DNA of 64,000 nucleotides from Hymenobacter montanus (GCF_014699115.1 NZ_JACXAD010000001.1:248001-312000), one strand, 5' to 3'; positions 1 through 8,543 are shown, numbered from the stretch's first letter. Translations and numbers: made by a program. The notes: generated by a model not told the origin, from the letters alone.

Positions 1-74
1 CAGTTCGCCTGGGAAGTGGGGGTTGGCCACTCCACGGGGATAGGCTGCGGGGCGCTAATGTAGCGCGGGCAGTG

Positions 75-100
75 AAAAAGCAGCCGGGTGGGGCTGCTTT
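75..100 (-). terminator. intrinsic terminator
   Basis: A 9-bp perfect stem (78-86 with 92-100) has a five-base loop and is followed, reading on the minus strand, by a run of five T. It lies just past the stop of the small minus-strand gene that ends at 110, so it probably ends that transcript. Confidence 0.65.
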
Positions 101-109
101 CTGATTGAC

Positions 110-328
110 TTATTCTTTGGTTCTACGCTCTTTATCAGCCTCTACCATGCGCTTCATTGCTTCTTCCCGGCTGATGGGTGGACCTGCATTTTCGAGAAGC
201 TCGCGCCATACCTCGTCGGAATCGCGCTCCTCAAATGGGTTGCGGAAGCTGACCGGCGCACCAGTAACGGGCAATTTCGGATTCTGTGGCGATTCGGACA
301 TCGAGGGCGAAGAATTGACTTTCGACAT
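110..328 (-). CDS. small hypothetical protein, possible antitoxin-like partner
   Basis: This 72-residue ORF is charged; its C-terminal half is predicted helical, with the motif DSDEVWRELLEN and an EEAMKRMVEADKERR tail. A second in-frame ATG at 301 would give 63 residues. It overlaps the 3' end of the upstream minus-strand ORF (231-539) by 98 bp, or 71 bp with the shorter start, in a different frame. The order of a compact first protein followed by a small charged second protein resembles toxin-antitoxin modules, but I do not recognise the family. The alternative is one gene split by a frameshift, although both frames look protein-like through the overlap. Translational coupling is likely if both are made. 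Confidence 0.5.
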   Translation of the reverse strand: MSKVNSSPSMSESPQNPKLPVTGAPVSFRNPFEERDSDEVWRELLENAGPPISREEAMKRMVEADKERRTKE

Positions 329-539
329 ATGTCAAAGCTACAAAAAACGGACGCATTTCTGCATCAAAACCAATGAAGGAAAATACTTCTGGATAACCGG
401 GAAAGCTTCGAGAGGGCAACCAGACCGTGCGGGAATTGTGCTGCACCTGTGGTACACTTTTCATTCCAATACCTAGCTCCTGCATTTTGGACTGCACCAG
501 ACTCAAATTGATATAATTCGATGGATCAAAACTTTCCAT
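231..539 (-). CDS. small hypothetical protein, possible toxin-like
   Basis: This 102-residue protein starts at an ATG behind an AT-rich leader. The segment FSFIGFDAEMRPFFVALTY followed by an ARYW motif is reminiscent of the C-terminal strands of small BrnT/RelE-like toxins, where a conserved R-x-W/Y ending is common. This is a resemblance only; no active site can be assigned. It is the first gene of a two-gene unit with the overlapping ORF ending at 110. It lies divergently from cas8b, separated from it by the putative small RNA terminator at 580-609, so it is probably transcribed independently of the CRISPR locus. Confidence 0.5.
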   Translation of the reverse strand: MESFDPSNYINLSLVQSKMQELGIGMKSVPQVQHNSRTVWLPSRSFPGYPEVFSFIGFDAEMRPFFVALTYVESQFFALDVRIATESEIARYWCAGQLPQPI

Positions 540-575
540 AATAAATAATGGCTATCGCTGACAAGAATTTGTTGG

Positions 576-609
576 CAAAAGCCCGTGAATGCTTAGGCAT
601 TCACGGGCT
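576..609 (-). terminator. intrinsic terminator between the cas operon and the upstream pair
   Basis: A perfect 13-bp stem pairs 580-592 with 597-609 around a four-base loop. Read on the minus strand it is followed by four T; on the plus strand there is no T run. It therefore terminates a transcript that begins between 610 and 775, where no protein gene exists. Confidence 0.65.
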
Positions 610-666
610 ACGAAAGGTTGGTCCGACCAAGTTTTTGTGCATCCCTATTTCAATTCCATTCTCTCG
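576..666 (-). ncRNA. candidate crRNA-like regulatory RNA upstream of cas8b
   Basis: On the minus strand, 657-647 is an exact 11-nt copy of the 3' end of the CRISPR repeat (GGAATTGAAAT), the part that becomes the crRNA 5' handle. It is followed by about 37 nt of spacer-like sequence and then by a 13-bp hairpin with a T run (609-576). A TAATCTTTG box at 680-672 could start this transcript. No ORF fits here, yet the terminator faces the minus strand, which implies a separate short transcript of roughly 90 nt. Known parallels are CreA and CreR in type I systems, where a repeat-like handle lets Cascade use a short guide to repress nearby promoters. Function here is inferred. Confidence 0.4.
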
Positions 667-724
667 TGGGGCAAAGATTACACATAGAATTTAATATTGG
701 ACAGCAAATCAAATTTTTTCATCC

Positions 725-732
725 TACTTGTG
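725..732 (+). promoter_or_regulatory. possible cas operon -7 box
   Basis: TACTTGTG matches the Bacteroidota TAnnTTTG -7 consensus at seven of eight positions and would start transcription about 35-40 nt before the cas8b ATG. A TTG at 697-699 is the only nearby -33 candidate and is spaced too far (25 nt), so the call is weak. Confidence 0.25.
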
Positions 733-775
733 CTTCTCTTGACATTTATTCATCAAGTACTTCTACCTTAGCCAT

Positions 776-2692
776 ATGATTCAGGAACTCGTCATTTACA
801 CCGAAAAGGTATTGGCGGCCTTTAAGGAACATGGCCTACGACCTAAAGACGGACTACACGTACTGGTCAGCTTCGGCGTGGATGGAACGCCTCAACTGCA
901 GGAGGCGGCCCTGTACCGGCGCACCGACGCCAGCATATCGGAGTTCCTGCTGAGTTGCGCACGGCGTGAGCAACGGGCGTGGATGATTAACACTTGGAAG
1001 TGTCTCGACGCGCCGGAAAAAGAGATACATACAGTTTCACCTTTTTGCCTGGCATTTAAACGGGCAACATGGGTGGGTGGAGAAGAACACCGGAAGAAGG
1101 CCGACGACCCCAAAAAGCAACCGCTGGACCAGCGCATCGGCCGCTACTTCGACCGAGCCATTTTGCTGCTGGAGCCAGCCGAGGAACGGGAGAAGCAAAT
1201 GAGCTTGCAATTCAAGCACTTCTGCCAGAATGATTTGCCACAAATGCTGACCGATTTGCCTGAATACAGCAAGCTGAAAGAAACCGACTACATCGTCATT
1301 TACTTGGGTGAGCCGCAAGCTACTTTGGCGGACTACGAAAAGACGAATAACCGCTACCTGCGCGACAATCTTTTTAACACAAGTGAGCGTAACACGCTGC
1401 CCGATGCCGAGGGCCGCATTTACGGCACTAGCAACTTCTTCAACGGCTACGGCGACAAAAAACCTTTCCTCATTCACCAGACGGCGCCTTTCGGCACCAA
1501 CTCGGCGCGCAGCCCGGCAGCATCGGGCATCAGCAACCGCATTTCTGACGCCGATGCGCGCTGGCTCAACGATTTCCGACTGCTGGCCGACCGCAACCCG
1601 CGCGTACTGCCCAACCCGCTACCTGTGTTCGTGGATGCCGATGAGTTGAACCGGGAGGTAGTGGCCATTTTCAACGAAGACCCAACGACGCAGCCTGGCT
1701 ACCGCGAAATAATGGAACGGCTGGTGCTCGGCGGCCACGACCTGAATAATTACTACTTGCTGTTTTACCAGCGCGGCGAGGTGAAGGATTTTGACTACGT
1801 GAGCCAGTTCGACATCCGGCTGCACGACCCGGTGGCGGGCACCGACTATTGGCAGGTGCTAGACTTGTTCGGTATCAACCAAGTGCTGAAACCGGCTACC
1901 GTCTTTGAACTCCAAACGCAGGTGTTGAAAATCATCTTTAGCAATGCGCTGGTCCAGGTGCAGAAAAGTGGTGCCTGGGCCTACAAATACTTCGACGATA
2001 TTGATCCGAAATATTGCTCGGCTACTACGTTTCGGCTGGTGATGCAGTACCGGGAGGCCTGGTATGATTTCGTGTACAAATCGCGTCGGCAAACTATTAC
2101 GGCGGCGGCCTGGCGTGATATGCTCCTGTCGGGCATTCTGGACGATGTAGTCGCAACCGACCAGTATGCGGGCTACCGGGCCAAACAAAAGCTCAACATT
2201 TATCTGAGCCTCAACCATCTGTTTGATTCTTCCAACTCCAACTTTACCGAACACGCCATGCCCACTTATTTGCCCGAGTTACGCGACTCACTATCGCGCC
2301 TACTCGCTGACGATGCTGCGGACCAGCACCTAACCACCGACGAAGATTTTGCCTTCGCTGCGGGCCAGCTTATCTACTACCTGCTGTACCAGAGCAAGAC
2401 CGAAGACAAAACCAACGAGCTGCTCGAACCCTTCTTGCAAAAAACCAACGCGGCCCTTTTCAAGGAGGCCTTGGCCCAAACCATTCGGCGCTACAAGCAC
2501 GCCATATCGTTTGGCAACCGACGTTTTCGCAAGCTCGCTGGCGAAGTGCTGGGTTACGAGGCCCAGAAGTCGCCTAAAGACCTAATGCCGTTTATTCTGT
2601 GCGGCTATTTCAGCCCATCGGGGATGTTTGGCAAAAAGCCCGAAGCCCTGGTTACTACTACCGAAGCAGGTACCGAAGAAACTGAAGCCTGA
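776..2692 (+). CDS. cas8b: type I-B CRISPR Cascade large subunit Cas8b (TM1802/Csh1-like)
   Basis: This 638-residue protein is the first gene of the cas operon and has the length usual for Cas8b of the TM1802/Csh1 type. In Cascade the large subunit recognises the PAM and stabilises the R-loop. Assignment rests mainly on position: the order cas8-cas7-cas5-cas3-cas4-cas1-cas2 matches the Thermotoga TM1802-TM1796 locus. The sequence itself is divergent, as is normal for Cas8, and I see no zinc-finger cysteine pairs. The C-terminal 150 residues are helix-rich, compatible with a fused small-subunit-like domain. cas7 follows after 25 bp, so the genes are probably co-transcribed. Confidence 0.85.
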   Translation: MIQELVIYTEKVLAAFKEHGLRPKDGLHVLVSFGVDGTPQLQEAALYRRTDASISEFLLSCARREQRAWMINTWKCLDAPEKEIHTVSPFCLAFKRATWVGGEEHRKKADDPKKQPLDQRIGRYFDRAILLLEPAEEREKQMSLQFKHFCQNDLPQMLTDLPEYSKLKETDYIVIYLGEPQATLADYEKTNNRYLRDNLFNTSERNTLPDAEGRIYGTSNFFNGYGDKKPFLIHQTAPFGTNSARSPAASGISNRISDADARWLNDFRLLADRNPRVLPNPLPVFVDADELNREVVAIFNEDPTTQPGYREIMERLVLGGHDLNNYYLLFYQRGEVKDFDYVSQFDIRLHDPVAGTDYWQVLDLFGINQVLKPATVFELQTQVLKIIFSNALVQVQKSGAWAYKYFDDIDPKYCSATTFRLVMQYREAWYDFVYKSRRQTITAAAWRDMLLSGILDDVVATDQYAGYRAKQKLNIYLSLNHLFDSSNSNFTEHAMPTYLPELRDSLSRLLADDAADQHLTTDEDFAFAAGQLIYYLLYQSKTEDKTNELLEPFLQKTNAALFKEALAQTIRRYKHAISFGNRRFRKLAGEVLGYEAQKSPKDLMPFILCGYFSPSGMFGKKPEALVTTTEAGTEETEA

Positions 2693-2717
2693 TTTTTTCC
2701 TCTTACTTTCTAATCTT

Positions 2718-3653
2718 ATGCCCCAAGTCTACACCCGCCGCGCCTACGGTTGCTCCGTCATCAAGAGCGTCAACTCCAACTACAACGCCGACTTCACGCA
2801 CCAGCCGCGCACCTTGCCCGATGGCACGGTGTACGCCACCGACAAGGTGCTGAAGTATTCCATCAAAAACTACTTCGTACGTAACTACGCCGAGGATAAT
2901 ATCTTCTATTTCAAAACCTTCAACGAAGGTATGTCGCCCCGCACCCTGGACGAAACCTATAACAACTTATTTGGCCCATATCCACAGGAGAAGGGAAAGA
3001 ATAAGGACAGCGTGGTGCGCTTGGCTATTCTGGGCAATTTGCTCAAGTGCCTGGATGTTCGCCTGTTTGGAGCCACGTTTGCGGGCGAAACCAACATTTC
3101 CATTCATGGACCAGTACAGATTACGCACGGCATGAACCGCTACGCCGAGGGAGCTATTTTCTCAGAGCAGATTATGTCGCCGTTCCGTAACCCTGGCGAC
3201 AAAAGCATCGACTCAACCATGTCCACGCTCGGCACGCAGGTGCGCTTACGCGAGGGCCACTACGTGCACCACTTCTCGGTGAACCCGCAGAACCTGAGTG
3301 AGCACGTCGCCCGAGTGGGCGAGGGCGCCAGCGGCCTTACTATCGCCGATATAGACAAATTCAAGGAAGCTCTACGTAGCGGCGTTACGTTCTATGATTC
3401 AGCCTCGAAGGCCGGCACCGAAAACGAGTTGCTGCTGTGGGTAGAACTAAACGAGGGCTCGAAGCTGGTCTTGCCTTCGTTGGTAGAGCTGGTGAGCGTA
3501 GGCCTCGACCGCGTAGTGGACCTGACCAAGGTGCGCGACTTGCTGGCCGAGCCGCGAGTGGCTGAGCAAGTAGCTCGCATCGAGTTATACTACCACGCGG
3601 CCGGTACTGAGGTGCGCAACGCGCCGGCCGGGGCCCAGGTTCTGCCCCTTTAG
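2718..3653 (+). CDS. cas7: Cascade backbone Cas7 (Csh2/TM1801-like)
   Basis: The likely start is the ATG at 2718, giving 311 residues; the open frame extends further upstream inside cas8b but that part has no family features. The N-terminal segment beginning MPQVYTRRAYGCSVIKSVNS carries the RRAYG-type start seen in Csh2 proteins, and the length fits the Csh2/TM1801 family. Cas7 is an RRM-fold protein that polymerises along the crRNA spacer to form the Cascade backbone. The gene sits 25 bp after cas8b and 12 bp before cas5. Confidence 0.88.
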   Translation: MPQVYTRRAYGCSVIKSVNSNYNADFTHQPRTLPDGTVYATDKVLKYSIKNYFVRNYAEDNIFYFKTFNEGMSPRTLDETYNNLFGPYPQEKGKNKDSVVRLAILGNLLKCLDVRLFGATFAGETNISIHGPVQITHGMNRYAEGAIFSEQIMSPFRNPGDKSIDSTMSTLGTQVRLREGHYVHHFSVNPQNLSEHVARVGEGASGLTIADIDKFKEALRSGVTFYDSASKAGTENELLLWVELNEGSKLVLPSLVELVSVGLDRVVDLTKVRDLLAEPRVAEQVARIELYYHAAGTEVRNAPAGAQVLPL

Positions 3654-3665
3654 GACTGCCCGTGT

Positions 3666-4535
3666 ATGCAAACCTTGCTTTCTTTTGAAGCTTCGGTGAC
3701 TGAGCCAACCTCAACTGCCGGCCTCGCTTCATCCATCTTGCTGTCATTCGACGTGCGGGCCGATTTTGGTTTTTTACGAAAGCCCGACGTGAACGAGGGC
3801 CTGAGTTTGAGCTACAACCTGCTACATCGGCCTGCTCTCTTGGGCCTACTAGGCGCAGTAGCGGGCCTGGGTGGCTACGCCGGGCGCAACCAGCGACCTG
3901 AATACTGGAAAAAACTGGGGCATTTGCGCGTGGGGGTGGCCCCACTGGCGTTTGTCGGCAACGAGGCACAGGACAAGGGTGACCGGCCCCGCCACGAGCG
4001 CGGCAGCTTTGCCAAAACAGTGCTCGAATACACCAATACGGTAGGTTACGCTAATGCCGACGGCACCTGGATACTGCGCGAAAGTACCCTCATCCGGCCC
4101 GCTTACCGCTGCTTTGTACTGCTGAATCGGGTGAATGCCGTGGAGGAAATCCTATACCAGAGACTGCGACGGCAAGAGGCGGAATTCCTGCCTTACTTGG
4201 GTAAAAACGAATTTGCCCTGAGTTGGGGCAACGTCCAGGAAATGCCCGAGCCACGGCCGTTTAAGGGCGAGCACGAGTTTCAGGTAGTGTCAGCATTTCG
4301 CAAAACCCAGCGCGTGAGCGATGCTGTGGCGCGAGCCGTGGGGCTGCGCGCCCGCCAGCATGGGCCGTCCGACCCACCGTTTCTGCACTTTGAGCGGCTG
4401 CCAGTAGGCTTTGATGAGCACTTGATGCAGTATTGCTACGCCGAGTTCGTGTTTAGCAACGCTCGGTTCCAGGCCGACGCGCCCATCGAAGATTTGTATG
4501 AATGGCTGGAAGGCCAAGTAGTGCAGCTGCACTAA
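3666..4535 (+). CDS. cas5b: Cascade subunit Cas5 (type I-B)
   Basis: The 289-residue product has the Cas5 N-terminal RAMP pattern: a strand SSILLSFDVRADFGFLRKPD at about 23-42 followed by an SLSYNLLHRPALLGLLGAVAGL helix. Cas5 binds the crRNA 5' handle and caps the Cas7 filament. About 22 residues precede the conserved core, so the true start could be slightly downstream, but the ATG at 3666 is the only in-frame ATG and follows cas7 by 12 bp. In type I-C, Cas5 also processes crRNA. That matters here because no cas6 is present in the window, although I-B Cas5 is normally non-catalytic. Confidence 0.85.
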   Translation: MQTLLSFEASVTEPTSTAGLASSILLSFDVRADFGFLRKPDVNEGLSLSYNLLHRPALLGLLGAVAGLGGYAGRNQRPEYWKKLGHLRVGVAPLAFVGNEAQDKGDRPRHERGSFAKTVLEYTNTVGYANADGTWILRESTLIRPAYRCFVLLNRVNAVEEILYQRLRRQEAEFLPYLGKNEFALSWGNVQEMPEPRPFKGEHEFQVVSAFRKTQRVSDAVARAVGLRARQHGPSDPPFLHFERLPVGFDEHLMQYCYAEFVFSNARFQADAPIEDLYEWLEGQVVQLH

Positions 4536-4544
4536 CTGTGGCCA

Positions 4545-7436
4545 ATGACGACGCTGCCCTCTTTCGACGAGCTGCTGGCTGAACTGCCACCTCTAGCCAC
4601 CACCCTGACCAATGCCCACGCTTACCACGGGCACAGCGCCTATAACGACACGGTAGCCCCGGAAAGTCTGGCGGAGCACATGCATCGGGTCATGGGCTAC
4701 TTCGGGCGGCTGGTCCAGGCCCACGGCCTCGATGCTGTGGCTGACACACTGGTCTACGAAACCCTGACCGGCACCGTCCCAACTGCCGAGCTATCCCGAG
4801 TGGCCGGTCAGGTAAAGCGCCTGTTGGTACAGGCCGTGTGGCACCACGACTTTGGCAAAGTGAACGCAGCTTACCAAGCCCACATTCAAAACCCCGCCCG
4901 ACCTGAATTTCTAGCGGTAAGACATGGCTTCGGCTCGCATCATGCCATCGTGAGCACATATTTGTTTGTGGTGCGGGAACTGGATGCCATTCTAAAGCAC
5001 GAACCAGAAACCACTCAGAAAGCCTTAGCAGCAGCTTTGTTGGCGCTGGCCTATCCGATAGAACGTCACCATGCCCCTCGCCTTGGCGATGACTTGGCAC
5101 AAGGTAACGCGTCGCTGCAAGGGCCTGCCCAACTGCTACAAGGGTACCTGGCACTGTTTGGTAGCACTGTTACCAACGACGACCAGCTTTTTATCCACGA
5201 GTTGATAGGTTCCGGTCATGTCGAGACCCTGGATTTACTCACAACGGCTCAACGCCCGCCTTTCGCCTTGTACGCCTTGGTGCGGCTCACGTTTTCACTG
5301 CTTACGGCCGCCGACTATTACGGAACGGCGCACTATTACAACGGCTGGGACGACGCGCAGCCCTACGACGATTTTGGGCTGATAGCAGGCGAGCTACGGG
5401 AGCGAATCATTCGCAACGCCCGTACCCTACAAGACTACAACCGGGAGGTCACGGAAAGACTAGCTGACTATTTGGCTCAAGACCCCGAGCAGGTTGACTG
5501 GCAGCTGCCCAGCGCCGACAACCTAAATAGGCTGCGTAGCCGCATGGCAGCCGAAGTAGTTAACAGTGTGCGCCAAAACGCTCACCAACGGCTGTTTTAC
5601 CTGCACGCGCCTACTGGCGGCGGCAAAACCAATCTCTCCATGCTGGCAGCCGCCGAACTGCTGGCGGCAAACCCCGAGCTGACCAAAATTTACTATGTCT
5701 TCCCCTTCACTACGCTCATCACCCAAACCGCTCAGGCGCTACGCGATACCCTGGGACTGACCGCCGATGAGGTGGTGCAGATACACAGCCGCGCCGACTA
5801 CGCCCGCAAAGACTACCCCAACGATCCCGAACCTGATGCCAGTTACGGCCGCGAGCACCGCACCCAACTTGACAACCAATTTGTAAACTTCCCCGTGTGC
5901 CTGTTGACACACGTGCGGTTCGTGGACGTGCTCAAAACCAGCCGTAAGGAAGCCAACTATTTGCTTCACCGGCTAGCCAACTCAGTGGTAGTACTCGACG
6001 AGCTTCAGAGCTACGACCCACGCCACTGGGACAAACTGGCTTGGCTATTCGAGGAATACGCCCGCACTTTCAACATCCGCTTCGTGCTGATGTCGGCCAC
6101 ACTGCCACGCCTCAGCGACTTAAAGATTGGGGGTAAAGACTACGTGCGGGTGCCATTTCAGGAGCTATTGCCCAAGGCGCGGGAGCGGTTTTTTATCAAC
6201 CCTAATTTCGGCCAACGGGTACGCTTCGATTTCGGGCTTGAAAACGAACTACCTACTCCCGACCGGAAAGACGAAGCAGCCCGCACGGCTTACCTGACCG
6301 CACTGGCTGGCCATATACATACCCGGTCCGAAGCCTGGGCTGCCGAGCACGACGGCCGGGTGCGTACCGTTATCGAATTTATTTTTAAGAAGACGGCTAC
6401 TGAGTTCCAGCAACTCATCACTAACAAGGACTTGCTACCTGGCTACACACTACTGGTGCTGTCGGGGACGATTCTAGAACACCGGCGCCGAGCAATTATT
6501 TATTTCCTCAAAAACCAGCCGGCCGATTGTCCAAAAGTACTGCTCATCACCACGCAGGTGGTAGAAGCCGGAGTAGACATCGACATGGATCTCGGCTTCA
6601 AAGACCGGTCGCTGCTCGACAGCGAGGAGCAACTGGCGGGCCGCATCAACCGCAACGCCACCAAGACGGGTAGCGTGCTGTACCTGTTTCGGCTCGACTC
6701 AGCTAAGCTGCTTTACGGCCATGACAAGCGCTATGGGGTGCAGGAGAGCAACGCCTTTCGCACCGAAGCGGCCGAAATTCTGACCAGTAAGGATTTTGAC
6801 CGACTCTACCGTAAGGTGATGGAAGGTATTGATAGTTGGAACGCAAAAGCGGGCGGCGTCAACCTGGGCACCTACCAAGACTACTGCCGCCGCTTGAATT
6901 TTCCGGCCGTTGACACCACCCTGAAGCTAATTGACCAGGAAACGGGTACTTTATTCGTGCCCTGCCCTATGGGCTTGTATCCGGATGTATGGATTGCTGG
7001 CCAGTGGCAGCAGCCAAACCCGATTGATTTTGCATCTGTTGAGGACTGGCAGAAATTTGATGCGGGCAACCGCCTGCTCACTACTGCACAGCAGGATTTT
7101 CTGCAAGCTCACGGCATCGTGCCTGAGGGCGGTTTAATAGCCGGGCAAAAGGTGCTGGACCTTTTCAAGCAGCTTATCAAAGAACCCGGTAAAAGCCGCG
7201 ACGAGAAGCAGAGAAGCCGACAGAATCTCAAGCAGCTACAAGGCATTCTGGCCCTATTTACCTGCTCCCTGTTCGCTCAGTCGAAGGATATGGTCCGAAT
7301 TCAAAAAAGTATCAATGCTCAAGATGTTTATGGATTATGGGCACTCGACACTTATCACTGGGGAGAAGTGTACGACCTAGAAAGCGGTATTCGCAGCGAC
7401 AAGCTGGCCGCGGATGAGTTCACCGTTTTCCTCTAA
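4545..7436 (+). CDS. cas3: CRISPR HD nuclease-helicase Cas3
   Basis: The 963-residue protein has an N-terminal HD nuclease domain (H45, HD at 101-102, HH at 132-133, HH near 180) fused to a superfamily 2 helicase. Helicase motifs are visible: Walker A PTGGGKT near 355, motif II DELQ near 484, SAT near 516, motif V TTQVVEAGVDID near 670 and motif VI QLAGRINRN near 697. Cas3 is recruited by target-bound Cascade and nicks, unwinds and degrades DNA 3'-5'. All motifs look intact, so the enzyme should be active. It follows cas5 by 9 bp and precedes cas4 by 14 bp. Confidence 0.96.
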   Translation: MTTLPSFDELLAELPPLATTLTNAHAYHGHSAYNDTVAPESLAEHMHRVMGYFGRLVQAHGLDAVADTLVYETLTGTVPTAELSRVAGQVKRLLVQAVWHHDFGKVNAAYQAHIQNPARPEFLAVRHGFGSHHAIVSTYLFVVRELDAILKHEPETTQKALAAALLALAYPIERHHAPRLGDDLAQGNASLQGPAQLLQGYLALFGSTVTNDDQLFIHELIGSGHVETLDLLTTAQRPPFALYALVRLTFSLLTAADYYGTAHYYNGWDDAQPYDDFGLIAGELRERIIRNARTLQDYNREVTERLADYLAQDPEQVDWQLPSADNLNRLRSRMAAEVVNSVRQNAHQRLFYLHAPTGGGKTNLSMLAAAELLAANPELTKIYYVFPFTTLITQTAQALRDTLGLTADEVVQIHSRADYARKDYPNDPEPDASYGREHRTQLDNQFVNFPVCLLTHVRFVDVLKTSRKEANYLLHRLANSVVVLDELQSYDPRHWDKLAWLFEEYARTFNIRFVLMSATLPRLSDLKIGGKDYVRVPFQELLPKARERFFINPNFGQRVRFDFGLENELPTPDRKDEAARTAYLTALAGHIHTRSEAWAAEHDGRVRTVIEFIFKKTATEFQQLITNKDLLPGYTLLVLSGTILEHRRRAIIYFLKNQPADCPKVLLITTQVVEAGVDIDMDLGFKDRSLLDSEEQLAGRINRNATKTGSVLYLFRLDSAKLLYGHDKRYGVQESNAFRTEAAEILTSKDFDRLYRKVMEGIDSWNAKAGGVNLGTYQDYCRRLNFPAVDTTLKLIDQETGTLFVPCPMGLYPDVWIAGQWQQPNPIDFASVEDWQKFDAGNRLLTTAQQDFLQAHGIVPEGGLIAGQKVLDLFKQLIKEPGKSRDEKQRSRQNLKQLQGILALFTCSLFAQSKDMVRIQKSINAQDVYGLWALDTYHWGEVYDLESGIRSDKLAADEFTVFL

Positions 7437-7450
7437 TCGCAGTCGGTTGT

Positions 7451-7975
7451 ATGCGTCCTGTTACCGCCACCCTCATCAACCTTTACCACATCTGCCACCG
7501 CGAATTGTGGCTCCATGCCCATGAGGTACGCATGGAATTTTTCTCGGATGCCGTACAGGATGGTAAGCTGATTCATGAAACCAGTTACCCTCAGCGGCCC
7601 GAAAACTTTCGCGAAATCATGATTGCAGGCAGCAAGATTGATTTTTATGACCGCAAGGCCAAAGTAGTTCACGAAATGAAGCGCGGCAATAAAGCTAAAG
7701 AAGCTCACGTAGCGCAGGTAAAATATTACCTCTGGCTGCTGGAGCAGCACGGGGTGCCAGACGCTACCGGCATTCTGGAGTACCCACGCTTGTGCTTGAA
7801 ACAAGTGGTGAAGCTGGAACCCAACGACTATGCGGCCATTGCCACCTGGGAAGTGAATATCCGCCGCATTCTGGACGGTCCCTGCCCACCCGTCATCAAC
7901 AAGCCCTTCTGCAAGCAGTGCAGCTACTATGAGTTCTGCTATTCGGGCGAAAGCACGTTGGAAACAGGCTCATAG
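7451..7975 (+). CDS. cas4: CRISPR exonuclease Cas4
   Basis: A 174-residue RecB-family nuclease. The four iron-sulfur cysteines are present (C15 and a CKQCSYYEFC cluster at the C-terminus), as are the nuclease residues H (GKLIHE), D (GSKIDFY), the E-x-K of HEMKRG and the QVKYY motif. Cas4 trims prespacers and selects the PAM during adaptation with Cas1-Cas2. The start ATG lies 14 bp after cas3. The operon is interrupted downstream by an antisense AT-rich gene before cas1 resumes on the plus strand. Confidence 0.95.
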   Translation: MRPVTATLINLYHICHRELWLHAHEVRMEFFSDAVQDGKLIHETSYPQRPENFREIMIAGSKIDFYDRKAKVVHEMKRGNKAKEAHVAQVKYYLWLLEQHGVPDATGILEYPRLCLKQVVKLEPNDYAAIATWEVNIRRILDGPCPPVINKPFCKQCSYYEFCYSGESTLETGS

Positions 7976-8018
7976 GTGCTCAAGCACCGGAACACAAATG
8001 GTGTACTTTTTCTTATAT

Positions 8019-8462
8019 TCACTTATCATAGTATATTTTATCTACCTCTAGGGCTTCCAAGTCATACCAACTCGGCTCATATTCTTTGTCATTTTTGTTC
8101 ATTGTTTCAGTAAAATCTCTTGCTTCATTTTCATCATTAAATACTTTACAAACTTCTCTTATAATTTGGCCAAACCCCTCTTCATAAAGACTGACAACAT
8201 ACACTTCTTTATTTATACGCTCGGTTTCATGAATTACAACGGTATCATAGATTGTAGTATCATTTTCTAAATGGACTTCTCTATAAGGTTGTTCTGCCCA
8301 TTTATCATCCACCCTACACTTCATAATATATTCCTTTCTCGCTTCTTTAGCCCTTTCAAGCTGCTGAAAAATTCCGATAATCAAATCTTCTCCAAGGTAC
8401 GGGGATATTGTTCTTTTCAACAAGTACATAAATGAGCAATTGCTAATCTCTGTTGATGCCAT
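8019..8462 (-). CDS. AT-rich ORFan antisense within the cas operon
   Basis: A 147-residue acidic protein starts at the ATG at 8462; an in-frame TTG nine bases upstream is less likely. It is encoded opposite to the cas genes, between cas4 and cas1. Its DNA is clearly AT-rich while cas4 and cas1 are GC-rich, which points to recent acquisition. The sequence reads like a real globular protein with mixed helices and strands (VYVVSLYEEGFGQIIREV, then an E/D-rich C-terminus), with no signal peptide or membrane segment. I do not recognise the family. Its position suggests a link to CRISPR adaptation or its control, such as an anti-CRISPR-like or accessory protein, but this is speculation. Confidence 0.6.
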   Translation of the reverse strand: MASTEISNCSFMYLLKRTISPYLGEDLIIGIFQQLERAKEARKEYIMKCRVDDKWAEQPYREVHLENDTTIYDTVVIHETERINKEVYVVSLYEEGFGQIIREVCKVFNDENEARDFTETMNKNDKEYEPSWYDLEALEVDKIYYDK

Positions 8463-8492
8463 AAACTTCAACCTCTAAAAGATTAAATTAGG

Positions 8493-8511
8493 GCAGATTT
8501 TATAAATCTGC
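8493..8511. promoter_or_regulatory. perfect palindrome between the divergent ORFan and cas1
   Basis: GCAGATTT and AAATCTGC form 8-bp arms around TAT. The site sits 30 bp upstream of the antisense ORFan start and 32 bp upstream of cas1, in a divergent intergenic region, as expected for an operator. It lacks a T run, so a terminator is unlikely. Confidence 0.35.
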
Positions 8512-8543
8512 GAAATCCCCCGAATCCGGCTGCCTTCTGCTAT

